A stretch of 64,000 nucleotides of DNA, from positions 112,109,201-112,173,200 of the forward strand of contig CM022300.1 of NCBI GenBank assembly GCA_011799875.1, read 5' to 3'. This DNA is from Thinopyrum elongatum (Eukaryota > Streptophyta > Magnoliopsida > Poales > Poaceae). Numbering within the stretch: position 1 is the stretch's first letter; every line of letters begins with the position of its first letter. A program made the position numbers and the translations under genes. Below are positions 34,160 through 46,327 of the stretch, piece after piece. The notes below the pieces were generated by a model. That model made no database searches. It saw only the letters and a list, made by a program, of their open reading frames with translations, and had not been told where the DNA came from.

Positions 34160-37100
34160 TCACTGGGGGGGACGACGACGAATCTGGGTCTTCCTCGGAC
34201 GAGGACCGGAAGGCGATAAGCGATCAGCCGGTGGATGACGCTGACGATTACCACGACCATAGATAACCTTGTCTGTCTGTGTCTCCTGCGTCAATGGTGG
34301 TGGTGGAGTGTGAAGAACTGTCTGCGAGAACTCATAGGTGTTTGCAGCTCGGTCATCATCGTCGTTGTCACCGGCTAAAAACGAACCAGCACCACTAAGC
34401 ATCGGTGACTGGACTGAATGCATGAACGGCTACGACTGGCTGCCGACTGCGGTAAAGTAAAACATGTAAAATTGATTTGCGAACCTACAATGTTTAAAAG
34501 AATGTACAAAGTAGTGTTACCTAGGTCCATCTGATGATGCCAGGAAGAGCCCCCTGGTTCTGAAGGAGGTGGCTGCTGGAAGAAAGAGCTCCCTGGTTGT
34601 GAAGGAGATGTCTGCTGCCAGGAAGAGCTCCCTGGTTGTGAACGCTGCACAGAGGGTCGTGGTTCTGAACGCTGCACAGAGGGTCGAGGTTCTAAACGCT
34701 GCAGAGAGTGGCGTGGCGGACGATGTGCTGGACGAGGAATAGCAACATCTGAAGATCGTCTACATGTAACAGCTACGTAAATCCCCCGTAACTTCTCATC
34801 AAGACGCCTCAACCATGAGACGTTCTCTCGCGGTGGGATATTATCTCCCCTCTCAAAGCGTTGCATTAAAGCGGAAATCTCCTCTAGCGCCTCGCTTGTC
34901 AAGTCACCCTGTACACGGAGAGTTAACCAATTAGATCATTGTTGTATGGCAGACAACACGAATAGTCAACCAATTGTATATGTTCAGGTTAAGAAAAAAC
35001 TTAACATGTGAGAACCATAGCACGTACCGCGTGGTGTCTGGTTCCCATAACAGAGGCAGTTGGGTACATATCGCTGGTGAGAGGGGCTTCGATCTGATCA
35101 GGAGCTGCTGATGGAACCAAGTACAACCTGGTGCTATGCCGGTAACTCTGCAGATACAACCCGAACTTGTCCCAGTCAAAGGGCCGAACCTCATCCCAGA
35201 TATTTGTCGGCGCAGTAGTCCATTCGTCCACGTAAGGGCTAATGTCGCGAAGCCAAGAATCGTGGGACTTGTTTCCTCCTGCGCGACTGTACCTGAGATT
35301 GACATGCGCGTTACATGATTAGTGATATTCTGAATGCAGACCTGAGAACTAAAATAGTATTACTTACTTGTGCACGTGATCTGGTAAGTGTTGAATAACT
35401 GGAATGTCAGGCTCTTGGCATAGGCCGAACTGTCTCATCGCCCTATGAAGAGCCATCTCCTCAACCGTCACGTCGAACACCAACTTGGCCTTGGTCATCC
35501 AATAGTGCCGATCTCTAGTGCACAATCCAGAAATCCTAACTGGACACCTGGATAATATAGCCTGATGGGAGTATGGCTCCCAGATAACTTGATCCTCGTG
35601 CAAACTATCAAACTGCGCCGTGAAGGAGGGGTAGCAGCCCCTCACCTGGCTATGCGCGAACTGTCTCTGTGCATGACAAGAAATAAGCATTAGTAATACT
35701 ATTGAATGGCAAGAAATAAGCATTAGTAATTCATGTTGTTACTTAATATGAAAATACCTCTCTCCGTGTCCAAACAGATCCCATAGTAGGCAAGTCGCCG
35801 ATAGCAAACACGTAAGTCCCAGCCATGTCCTCCAAACCAAAAGGTCTATCAACGTAGACATATGGTCGACCAATAGGGAATCTCTCGTATGACCAGAGCT
35901 GCAACAATAGTGGACATCTTGTAATACCTGATTTTCTAGCCTTCAACGAGCAAGCTTTGCACAGGCCTCTGTACGTAGCCGCTAACACAGCAGAACCAAA
36001 ACTCCTCTGCAGAATGTCCCTAGGGCAACGTGCGTCAGCTATCTCTCGTGCAATACCGATGAGTCGTGCATCGACAGTGGTCACGTGGTTCTCCGTGAAC
36101 ATCGTCTTGCCGAACAACCACAAAATATATGCCTCTAGGGATCGGTTAATCTGTGCCTCTGACAACTGAACATTGGGATATCCTAAGGAGACAATCTACA
36201 TAGAAACCAAAGATTGTTTGAACTATGCAATGAGGACAACAATGAAAACATCAGTTTTTAAACTGGCCATGAAGGTTACCTGAAACTGGGTCAACCACTT
36301 AAAACGAGGCCCGTGAGTATCGTTGTCTAGGACCTTAGCAGTTGGCACCGCAGCCAAAAAACGGCCCTGCATCGATGCTAGCCAACCAGATTCTGCCTCT
36401 AAAGGACCTATGACAGCACCGGCCAGAGGTAATCCCAACAAGTAAGACACATCCTGTAAAGTAGGCGCCATCTCTCCCCAGGGAAAGCGAAACGTATGTG
36501 CCTCTGGTCTCCATCTATCTACTAAGCAGGTAATGAGTGACTTGTGTAACACCCCTATGTAATAGCCACCATGATCAGCTGTTAATAATGCCAAGTCATA
36601 TCATATGCAGTGATTAAACATAGTGGTTAACCAAAGTAAATCAACTCCATTTTTAAAAAATCAACTTAAATTCATAAGTGAAATATAAGGTTGATCAAAC
36701 TCTGCTGGAGAAATGTTATTTAATTAGCAAATAACCCAGTGGTCATGGCAAAATCATAATCATTATTTTTGGAGTTAGCTAAGTGAGTGAAACAAGATGA
36801 AACAGCACCCAAAACAGCAATATTAATTCATTTAAAATCATTGCAGATTCAAATGAACTCCAAAACTGTCCAAACCACTTTTTGGTGAGAACTAATATTG
36901 CATTGCAATATTTGGGCCAACTCCCACATTTTTCGAAAGTGCACAAGTGCCCTAAACATTTTGAAACAGAAAAGGATAAAAGAAAATGGAGAAGCTAAAA
37001 CAGAAAATCAAAAGCGGGACACTGTGCACTGGGCCTTAGTGCATAGTGCCCCGAGTCGCGGCCCAGCAGGCCCACCTCGTCTCCCTCCTCCCCGTGTCGT

Positions 37101-40100
37101 CCCCGCCGTGGCCGCGCACGCGCGCGCCAGTCGGCCGGCGACACCGCGGCGCCACCGACGCTACAGGGAGGAGGAGGAGATAAGGCCGGAGCCACTCAAC
37201 CCCCCTGGCTTCCCCTGGCATTCCCCATCTCTCTCCCTCGCTCGCTCTGCCTCCTTCCTCCTCAGATCCGAGGCGTCCGAGCGCCGACGACGCCGCACTT
37301 CACCATTTGCCGTGGCCACCGGCGACCCCGCGCTCGCCCACTGTGCCGGCCAGCTCCGTCGTCGTCTTCCTCAACCTCTGGCGCCACTGGAAGGAGCCAG
37401 GGAGCCCGGCTACAAGCGAATCGAGCCGCCCCGCATCTCTCCGCTTCCGGTGAGCTTCGTCGTCCCCGGCGCCGTCTGCTGCTCCTAAGCCACCAAGGGC
37501 TTTCCGTAGCCGCTCGGTGAGCTTCCAGCCTTTCTCTCCTATTCTTTGCGCTGCCCGCCGTCGCCTGTAGCTAGCAGCCGACGACGCCGTGAGCCCGACG
37601 CCGCGGTTCAACTCGCCGCCGTGGCCATGGCCCCTGTCGTGCTCGTTTGAGCACGGCATTCTGTTCCTGCTGCTTCCAGGAGTCGAACGCGCCCGCGCAC
37701 ACGCTCTCCCGTACCCCCTAGCTAAGGATTCGTCGAAGCCCGAACTCCGGCGACCGCTCCACCGCTCGCCGCCGTCGCTAGAGGCCGTGTTCGGTCGAAC
37801 TACCACCGTAGTTAGATGCGCGGGCGAGAGACCGATCGAACGCAAGTGGTTGCGGGCGATTTGACGCAGCGCAGCGGATTTCCGGGCAGCTCCGGCGAAC
37901 TTCCGCCGCTGGGAAGGTCGCCGGCGCGTCTCCGGTCGCCGCGCTGGCGTGGCACCCACGTGGCACCACCTGGGCCACTGACGGGTGGGCCCTGGGACCC
38001 CACTTTGACCTCGTTGACCAGAGTCAACGCGGCACTGTTCACCCCCTCTCTCTGACATGTGGGCCCCGGCGGCTAATTAACCTAATTAAGCACTTAATTA
38101 ACTAAAATTGATTAATTTAGCCTAATGTCTCACTGACATGTGGGGCCCACCCCTCTAATCACCCTGTTAACTGAATTAATCCACTGTTAGTCTTAACAGA
38201 GACTGACATGTGGGTCCCACTGGACCCACATGTCATGTTTGACTGGTCAGCGACGCTGTTGAGCGCTGACGTCACAGTGACGTCATGCTGACGTCATAAT
38301 TCATTTTCTGATAAATAAAATAATTCCAGAAATTCAAATAATCTTTAAAAATTAATAACTTTTAAACCGTAGCTCGGATCGAAAAAGTTAAAACATGAAA
38401 GTTGCTCAGAACGACGAGACGAGTCTGATCGTGCCGTCTGTTTCTCCATCGGAACCCCCTACGTAGAAGAACTCATAACTCCGGACCCGAATCCGACAGA
38501 TGAATAGTGCACACACGTCGGATATTAAATCCCAGAATAATTCTAAAAATAACTAAAATGACTTAGATGCATATTTAGGCAACCCTACACTGCATCATAG
38601 CATCACACGCACCGTGTTGCATTTGTTTGCATTATGTTTACCTGTTTCTTCCCCCTCTTCTCTCTCGGTAGCCCCCGACGTTGACGTAGCTCCCGAGGCA
38701 GACGCCGCACAGGAGTACGACTACGTCCCCGACGATACTACTGAAGACCTTGCCCTTGCCCCCGAGCAAACAGGCAAGCACCCCCATTTTGAGCATGCCT
38801 ATATCGCCTACTCTTTTCTCTCTTATGCTTGCATTAGAACTGCTACTGCTACTGTTTTCCTATATCTGCTGCATAGCCTGATTATTGTACCCTGCTTTGT
38901 TACCTTACCGGTTATCCTAGACTGCTTAGTATAAGGTGGGTAGAGACACGACAGAGACCTCCACTTGATCCTGCCTGCCCTGCTGGACATCAGAAGACCC
39001 GATCATCGGGATTGAAGACTAGACCATGGCACCGCACATCACTTCCCCTTAGTTGCCGACACTGCTGGGTTATCATCGAGTGCCGAGGGTGATACCTCGT
39101 CAGCACTTCTGATGTTAACCTTGTAGGTTAGTTACTCGGTCGTGGTAAGCGAGGGTGATTCCTTCTACACCACCCCCGATCACGACGTCGTCGCGCAACT
39201 CCTCAAGGTGGACCTCGAGGGTGATTCCTCCTTCGTTCACCTTGATGATAACATCGAGCGGGAATTCCATCGAGGGTGATTCCTCAGGGTTCCCTTCGGT
39301 GTCAGACACACAGATACCTTGGATATTATGACTTGCACTAAACTATGATACTAAAGACGGGTCGGCCCTGAGGGGTACCCGCGCGAGCTTAACGCGAAGT
39401 GATGTGGAGTCGGGTTGACCTGGATGGTGCCCGCGAGATAACTACGAGGCGTGGCCGGGCATTCTTAGCCCTTGCCGCAAGTCCTCGAGACGGGGCGACG
39501 GGGTCACATCGATCGTGAGTCTCTGCTCGTTTCCGCGCGCTCCTAATCCACTACGGTTTGGATATTTGATCCGAGGGGCCTCTGGCCCGATAGCACTAAC
39601 CATCACGTGGGCATAGTATGGGCGTTCTGCGTCGTACACATCAGCCGAAGCTTGTTTGACGTCAGTAAGGAGCGGCGCACACCGAGTTGGACTGGTAACG
39701 CAACCGCGCTTGTATAAGGGGTTGCTAGGTCTGCTCTCGGTGGCCCCGTAACATGCAGGAGTTCCCGGGGCGATGGCCCAAGACCCCTGGGGGCATAGGT
39801 TTAGTCCGGCGTGCTGACCTCTCTTATAAGCCTAGGTCGGGTTGCGGCGTGTTGCTTAGCCGAGGCCGGGCATGACCCAGAAAAGTGTGTCCGGCCAGAG
39901 TTAAGTGAGCGTGGTGGGTAGGTTGGTGCACCCCTGCAGGGAAGAAACTTCTATCGATAGCCTGTCCTACGGTAACGGACACTCGGAGTTGTATCCCGAT
40001 CGGTACAACTAGAACTTGATATGAGAACTGGATAGTACGGCTCTGGGATTGCTTTCTCGCAGGGAGTCGAGAAAGGATCTCAGGTCGAGGTTGACGATAT

Positions 40101-41132
40101 TACTACTACTACTTTACATTATGTTCATCTGCTCTCTCCTGATGCTGCAAGACTGTCGAAGATTGTTGAAGATGCTAGTCTTCGATAGGACTAGGCTTTC
40201 CCCCTCTATTCTGGCATTTCTGCAGCCCAGTCCACATATACAGCCATTCCTTTGACAATGATGCATATGTAGTGTAGATCCTTGCTTGCTGAGTACTTCG
40301 GATGAGTACTCACGTTTGCTTTATTTTCTTTTTCCCCCATATTCCATTTGATGCCACCAGACGACGGAGCCCCTGAGCCAGAAGCCCCAGCCGACGACCA
40401 GTACTACTACCCGCCTGGCGAGTACTACTACTACGAGGAGCCGTTCGACGACCAGGAGTAGGATCGGAGGGTCCAGGGCAGGAGGCCTACGCCTTTCGAT
40501 CGTAGTATTTTATTTTACCCCGCCTCTGTGAAGGCTTATCTCTCTCTCTGTAATATATCTGTACTCAGATATCTAATGCTTCCGCTGACGCTTGTATGCC
40601 ATCGAGCTATGTATTCGAGCCCTCGAGGCCCTGGCTTGTAATATTAAGCTTGCATGACTTTATTTATGTTTTAGAGTTGTGTTGTGATATCTTCAAGTGA
40701 GTCCTTAGGCTTGATCGTGCGCATTTGCGTGTATGATTAGTGCACGATTAAGTCGGGGTCGTCACAACTTGTCGTAAGAGAAACGTTTCACTTGCCTCTT
40801 GCGTAACTGCATTGGTTCACCTGCCTCATCCAATTGCGGATGTTCAACCCACTCATCCAATGTACCCTCAACCAGCCGTGCCAAGGGTAGAAGTCCAGCC
40901 CAACTTAACCTACAAAATAAAGAGAATGTAGCATACAGTTAGCGGCTATCAAAATGATGTCAAACATAGTAAGTCATTATACCTACACATACCTATTAAC
41001 CCATGAATGGTGTATCATCCAGTTAGACTTTGGGGTGCGAGTGACCAACACGTCTAAGTTCTTGCCTGCTTCCATAAGTGCGGCCCGGTGCCCTCTATCA
41101 ATATTACGATTAAGCAATGGATACGAAGCCAT
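34160..41132 (-). pseudogene. Plant mobile domain (PMD) gene of the MULE, split by an LTR-like insertion
   Basis: Exons inferred from frame and GT-AG borders: 41132-40993, 40909-40767 continuing after the insertion at 36544-36280, then 36195-35758, 35666-35368, 35286-35028, 34908-34521 and 34413-34160. Counting one copy of TSD acttg the exons total 2,181 nt, 727 codons, with no internal stop. The N-terminal part has WAGLLPLARLVEGTLDEWV and, across the insertion, DRWRPEAHTF and LQDVSYLLGLPL; later SLEAYILWLFGKTMF and LQLWSYERF. These are hallmarks of the PMD (aminotransferase-like, MAIN-type) family shared by transposons and host genes. The C-terminus is Pro/Gln/Ser-rich, then basic. The insertion in exon 2 makes this copy non-functional unless the LTR is spliced out. 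Confidence 0.82.
36545..40766 (+). mobile_element. 4,222-bp LTR-like insertion (probable solo LTR) inside the PMD gene
   Basis: Starts TGTAACACCCC and ends GGGGTCGTCACA (TG...CA), with a 5-bp target duplication acttg at 36540-36544 and 40767-40771. No internal primer site, gag or pol is visible and no second LTR, so a solo LTR of a retrotransposon with very long LTRs (as in Sukkula-like LARDs) is likeliest. A related sequence lies inverted at 60466. Contains GC-rich sequence (37010-38060) that yields spurious open frames, conserved ACATGTGGG phrases, and repeats of CGAGGGTGATTCCT (39147, 39218, 39272). Orientation is given by TG start and is arbitrary. Confidence 0.8.
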
Positions 41133-41149
41133 ATCTGCAATTCAAACAA

Positions 41150-41355
41150 CAAGTCTCAGGTGCAAATTAAAACATAGTCCAGACATATTAAAAATTAAAA
41201 CATAGTCCAGACATATTACAAATTAAAACATAGTCAAATAATATTACAAAATAAAATAGAGTCCAGACATATTACAAATTATAACATAGTCAAATAATAT
41301 TACAAATTAAAACATAGTCCAACACATATTACAAATTAAAACATAGTCCAACACA
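41150..41355. repeat. Tandem ~29-bp repeats between PMD and transposase genes
   Basis: About seven imperfect copies of a unit like AATTAAAACATAGTCCAGAC plus ATATTACA. They lie between the start of the PMD gene and the stop of the transposase, so they act as PMD promoter and/or transposase 3' flank. Confidence 0.8.
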
Positions 41356-44199
41356 TTATATAGCTTGCGAGTTATTTCTTCCTCGTCCGCCCCTTCGGCC
41401 TCGACTGCCACGACCACCACGACTGCCACGACCACGTCCGCCTCTTCCTACTGTTGTCGCAGTCGTCGATGTAGAAGCACTCGTCGATGTGGAAGCACCG
41501 TCTTTGTTCAGGTCGGGACAATATTTCATCCTATGCCCATAAGCCGCGGATAGCAAACATTGTCTGGTTGCTCCACCAGCTTCAGATTGGTCCATATTAT
41601 TTCGGATGCGCTTTACCTTACGTCTGCCCCTGCTTGTTCGCCGAAGTTCTGGATCCGGAATATATACTCTCTCCCCATCGTTTACCTTGTTGGAATTGCC
41701 GACGACTCTAAACCCTGTCATCTCACCTGTCCAGACATTGAGTACTGCATCTTTTAAATAGTATGGGGACACGAAGGAGATAGCGTCCAACTCAATCTGG
41801 CCACAGGCAGCCAACACATGTGAGCAAGGCAGGTGCAACAACTTCGGTTTGTTGCATGTACACTCACAAGTTGAATAAAATTCCGTTCCAATTTTTACCT
41901 CGTGCGTCTTCACCTCATTTGCAAAACCAAAACCATCTGTAGGAAGCTGAACCTCATACCTCCTTTCCTGATTACCTATGAGTCTGACAGTGTGCTTCTT
42001 TGCTTTCTCTATCTTCTTTGCCATGTACTCCATGACACGGCTACAATAAGGTGTGTTCTGGTTATCTGCAATATGCTTCTTTGCTAACTCGTGCCTTTCT
42101 CTGAAATATCTCAAAGTGCCATGGAATACAGCCTCTACAATAGCTGTGAGTGGCAATGCTCTATTCCCTCTGAGTACAAAATTATACACCTCTGCAAGAT
42201 TGGTTGTCATGTGGCCATACCTAGCTCCATGGGTGTCATGCAGCAAAGACCAATTCACCGGAGGCTCTTTCTCTATCCACTCAGAAAAATTCTTTATTGC
42301 CCTGCCCTTCTTTCTCTGAGTATTAGGAGGGTCAATTGCTGGCAAGTCACAAAGACCTACTGGCTCCTCTAGCTCCGCGATGAGTGCTGCTAATTTAACC
42401 TGATCTTTTTCCATTTTCTTCCTCGCACGGACCTGTTTCTTAGTAAACTCATCTAGTTTTGACCAAATAAATTCGTATTTGCGCTGCTGGTTCTGGTTGC
42501 ATAATTTTTTGAACAAGTTCATCAACCGTTTGTTCTTAAACTGTGAGAAAAAATTAGCCCCAAGATGGCGCATGCACCATCGGCTCTGCAAGTCCTTCCA
42601 AGGTGTTGGTTCGTCAGCTGTTGGATTCCTTAGTGTCTTCACGGCCTTCAATACACCAGCATGTCTGTCATGAATGACACACACGTTTGCTCAGTCTTTC
42701 ACGATCGCAATTTTAACTTGGCGGAAGAACCATACCCAGCTCAGAAAGTTCTCACCCTCCACAAATGCCATGGCAAGTGGGATGATTTGATTGTTCCCGT
42801 CCACACCAATAGCAGTCAGGATTTGCCCTTTGTACTGACCAGTCAGGAATGTACCATCCACAAACATCACAGGAGGACAATGCCGGAAAGCTTCGATGCA
42901 CATAGCGAAAGAGAAGAATACTCGTTTCAACACCTTGAAATCTGGTATACTGTCCAACCTCGTGTGTTGTATGTTAACATAAGTGCCGGGATTCCTCTCC
43001 TTCAGTATGTCAAGGAGACGGACAACATTATCATATGAGTCGAAGAACGTCCCAAACCTTTCCTCCATAGCCTTCTGCTTAGCCCTCCAAGCCTTCCCAT
43101 AAGGAATCTCATAATTCCATCTGACCTTCACTGCTGTCTGGATGTGTTTTGCTTTCATATCTTTCTTCTCCACTATCTCAGTATACATGAGTTGCGCAAT
43201 GAGAGTTGAAGTCAGGTTTGGATGACGAACCAACAGGTTTTTCCTCACACAATTATGTGGGACCACATTGGTGACAACCCAGTGAATGTTATACTTCGGC
43301 ACATGCCCGTGCACCTTCGCAGGACAACCTGTTTCAGCACACTTCACGGTATAGTTTGTTGGACTTGATATGTGTGTCCGGAAAACCCTCTGCGTAGACA
43401 TAGCCCACTTTATCACCGCATACTTCAATTTTTTCTTTGTATCAAACATAGCCCCTATCTGGACTTGGTTCAGATTATACTGCCATGGAGTCTCATGGCC
43501 ATCGTTGACCGTAAGGCCGGTGGATATGTCCTGATCCCATGCAGAAGGAATCGGGACCTCCACTTCATCCTCGGAATTTTTAGAATCCAGATCCTCCGCA
43601 AATCCATCCTCGTCCTCTTCCTCCATCACCCTCTGCATTTCATCGCCTTCCTCATCCTCATCAGCAACACCAGAACCAGCTAATATTATCGACTGACTCT
43701 GCCCAGTATCATGACCACAAACATTGTGTGGCACGTAGTCTGACTCTTGGCTAGCATCCACATCATGTGGCTGTGACCCGGATAAATAAATCTCGTTAGC
43801 CACTTGACTACCCTGCCCGGGTTCATACCCCACGTGGAGTTGTACGGTATTCTCCTCCTTCGCCACAGGTTGCACTAGGGCATATGGGTGGATTCTTCTG
43901 TCTCAGCAACGACTTAACAGGGTCAACCAATGCTGGCTCCTATCTATCGGCATCAACTCCCACTTCACATTTTTACAGGATTTCGTCCACAATGCACGAA
44001 TACTGACGGAACATACTTCAGGATCCAGCCCAAAACTAGTAGTCAACCAGTACTTCAACTGTCTAATGTCCATTCTGTTTGGGTCTGAAAGTGTCATGAC
44101 GCCATTTTTAAACTCGCTAAGATCAACCCCCAACTCATTATATCGAACATTACCAGGGCCGTAGTAAACAGTCAAATTTACTGGTTCAGACATTTTCAC
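41356..44199 (-). pseudogene. MuDRA-type MULE transposase with two in-frame TGA codons
   Basis: One continuous frame of 948 codons, broken only by TGA at 43903-43905 and TGA at 42691-42693; both fit CGA (Arg) to TGA decay. The N-terminus starts MKMSEPVNLTVYYGPGN, then an acidic region (residues about 115-200), the MuDR N-terminal DNA-binding region with CAETGCPAKV and H/C ligands, and the MULE catalytic domain: D in PPVMFVDGTFL, D in CVIHDRHAG just after the second TGA, and E in MTTNLAEVYN. A SWIM zinc finger CECTCNKPKLLHLPCSH follows. The final knuckle reads CLLSAAYGHRMKYC, so its second Cys is Ser. The tail is Gly/Arg-rich. No frameshift. In active relatives it cuts and moves the element. 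Confidence 0.9.
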
Positions 44200-44245
44200 A
44201 TGTCAGTCATTGCCACCTTCTCATTAATCGCAACGAACAAAAAAG

Positions 44246-44660
44246 TTACCGGCTACACTAACTAAAAATATTACCGGCTACACAAAAAAAAATATTACCG
44301 GCTACACTAACTACAAATATTACCGGCTACACTAAAAATAATATTACCGGCTACACTAAAAAAAATATTACCGGCTACACTAACTACAAATATTACTGGC
44401 TGCACTAACTACAAATATTACCGGCTACACTAAAAATAATATTACCAGCTACACTAACTACAAATATTACCGGCTACACTAAAAAATATATTACCGGCTA
44501 CACTAACTACAAATATTACCGGCTACACTAAACAAAAATATTACGGCTACACTAACAAAAAAATTACCGGCTACACTAACTAAAAATATTACCGGCTACA
44601 CTAAAAAAAATTACCGGCTACACTAATAAAAATATTACCGGCTACACTAATAAAAATTAT
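44246..44660. repeat. Minisatellite upstream of the transposase, ~24-bp unit, 17 copies
   Basis: Copies of ATTACCGGCTACACTAACTA with variable A-rich spacers. They occupy the transposase 5' flank, ending about 45 bp from its ATG. Confidence 0.9.
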
Positions 44661-45044
44661 GACGACATAGTTATACCTTCGACGCGTGTGTCCCCTTCTT
44701 CTTCCTCCTCTCTTCAACTCAGTGGCACCGGTCACCTTACGGACTACTTGCACCACCGGAACTCCTCCTCACCACCACCTCCTCCTCCTCACCACCACTG
44801 CGTCCACCCCACCACCTCCTCACCAGCCACACCTCCTCCACCCCACCATGGCTCCTCCTCACGCACAAAAAACTACCCCATAGCAAAAAAAAATACCGTA
44901 CGCCGGCGGAAAATGCTATGATCTATTGTTTCTGCGGATTGGATATGAAAATGGGTGGATGAGGGAAGAGATCGGCGCGGGGGTGGAGAATACAGAGAGA
45001 GAAACGAGAGAGAGAGGAGAAGCAGCGAAGGGAGGAAGAAGAAA
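44661..45044. other. MULE promoter-side flank
   Basis: CT-rich and CCACC-rich tract (44695-44880) and a purine-rich stretch. Open frames here are compositional and not called. Confidence 0.5.
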
Positions 45045-45279
45045 GAGCTGTCGGCCTTATCCAGGGGCTCGTCGGCCTCCTGGAGGCCGACAGGCCCCCC
45101 TCGGCCGGCACTAGGCCGACAAGCCTCCCCTGGGCCGCCACGAGGCCGACCAGGCCCCCCTCGGCCCACAGCCGGCCGACCAGCCCCCCCTCGGCCTACG
45201 GGAGGCCGACAGGGTGCCATTTCTGGTTTTTTTTGTTTCAGCCTGCTAGTTTTCAAATTTGCTATAAAATTTGTCATAG
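45045..45279. repeat. MULE right end with palindromic subterminal repeats
   Basis: About five inverted copies of the TCGGCC/GGCCGA unit followed by GGGTGCCATTTCTGG and ending TTGTCATAG. Inverted relative of 32661-32930. Confidence 0.8.
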
Positions 45280-46185
45280 GGATAGGGTGTGCGTGTATGC
45301 GTTCATAGGGGTAAGTGTATGCATGTATATACGAGCGCTTGCGTTTGTACCGTGTTCAAAAAATAAAATGAAAAAAATGGATGTCTCTAATTTTTGGCAG
45401 AGGTTGTTGTAGTGGAGAATTGCATATCAACTTCAGTATGTAACATCTACATGTATCTCACAAAAAAAACATGTATGCCATATTTATTTTGAGTGAAGAT
45501 ACATAGTATAAATGAAAGTCTCTAACTTTTGGCAGAGTTAATATCTCTTTTTGGAAAGAGAGAACACTAAATCTGTGAAGAATATTTTCTATTTATTTTA
45601 TTGTACTTCCTACTACTCCCCTTCATTTGACACTACAAATAGGGGTTCCGGATAGTCTAGACTCCCTACTACTCCTCTTCATTTGAGACCATTGGAGGCC
45701 GTTTTTGTCCAGACAGGTAGATAATTTCTTCCTCTAAAGTTGAATCAGCGACAAGTAGTATGGATTGGAGGGAGTATCTTATTGGGTTCAATCTACTTGA
45801 GGGCACAGATCTGCCATGTGGGACCCGGCTGGCAAATATTACTCGGCAGCCAATAATTTAGCACAGTGAAAATGTGCATGTTTCTCATACAGTTGTATGA
45901 ACAGTTCTGTTATTATGGATATCTTCACAGCTGCTAGGTTGTAGCTTGCTCCTTGCTAGACGAGGGGCTAACTTCGCTGCTCACTTGAGATTACAACTAC
46001 ACCTATCCATTTTTTTTGGGAGGGAAAACTACACCTATCTACTTGACCCGGAAAAAAACCCGCCTATCTTTTATTTTTGTGTGTGTGTGTGTGCATAAAA
46101 CCCGCCTATATACTCTACTACTACTTATAAAAGCACGAAGTTGATGAATTCAAATAATCTGTGCCATCCAACCATCTATATCCAA
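45274..46185. repeat. Right copy of the ~0.9-kb duplication, with Au SINE 3' end
   Basis: Starts at TCATAG, shared by the MULE end and the Au SINE interior, and runs to ATATCCAA, after which unique flank (CATCTCATTCTGC) follows. The Au SINE 5' half is missing here. Confidence 0.9.
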
Positions 46186-46327
46186 CATCTCATTCTGCTT
46201 CAACGATGTATCAATCACATCATTATTAATTTAAAAACATGTTTATTGCATTAATCATAATTTGTAAAGACATTAAATGCATTAAACACAATTAATTCTG
46301 GAATTAACATTAATTATGGTTACTTTT

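Larger units (their letters stand above)
32646..45279 (-). mobile_element. Mutator-like element carrying transposase, PMD gene and a small accessory gene
   Basis: Left end at GATTTTTTTTCAAAACTATGAC; right end ends GTCATAG, the inverted match of the left CTATGAC at 32661, so about 15 outer bases are missing on the right. Terminal inverted homology covers some 80 bp (including GCACCCTGTCGGCC) and continues as GGCC-rich palindromic repeats at both ends. Inside are a MuDRA-type transposase (-), a plant-mobile-domain gene (-) and a small gene (+). Removing the 4.2-kb LTR-like insertion leaves an element of about 8.4 kb. Both large genes are disabled, so the copy is probably immobile. Confidence 0.87.

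Noticed and set aside
36223..36594. Open frame starting MALLTADHGG as the PMD start
   Set aside because: Its first 17 codons lie in the LTR-like insertion; the true exon continues from 40767-40909.
37300..38058. 252-codon Arg/Gly-rich frame (-)
   Set aside because: GC-rich compositional frame inside the LTR-like insertion, overlapping other open frames, no domain.
44246..44660. CRISPR-like array of ~24-bp repeats
   Set aside because: Spacers are only variable A-rich ends of the unit, there are no cas genes and the DNA is plant nuclear; it is a minisatellite.
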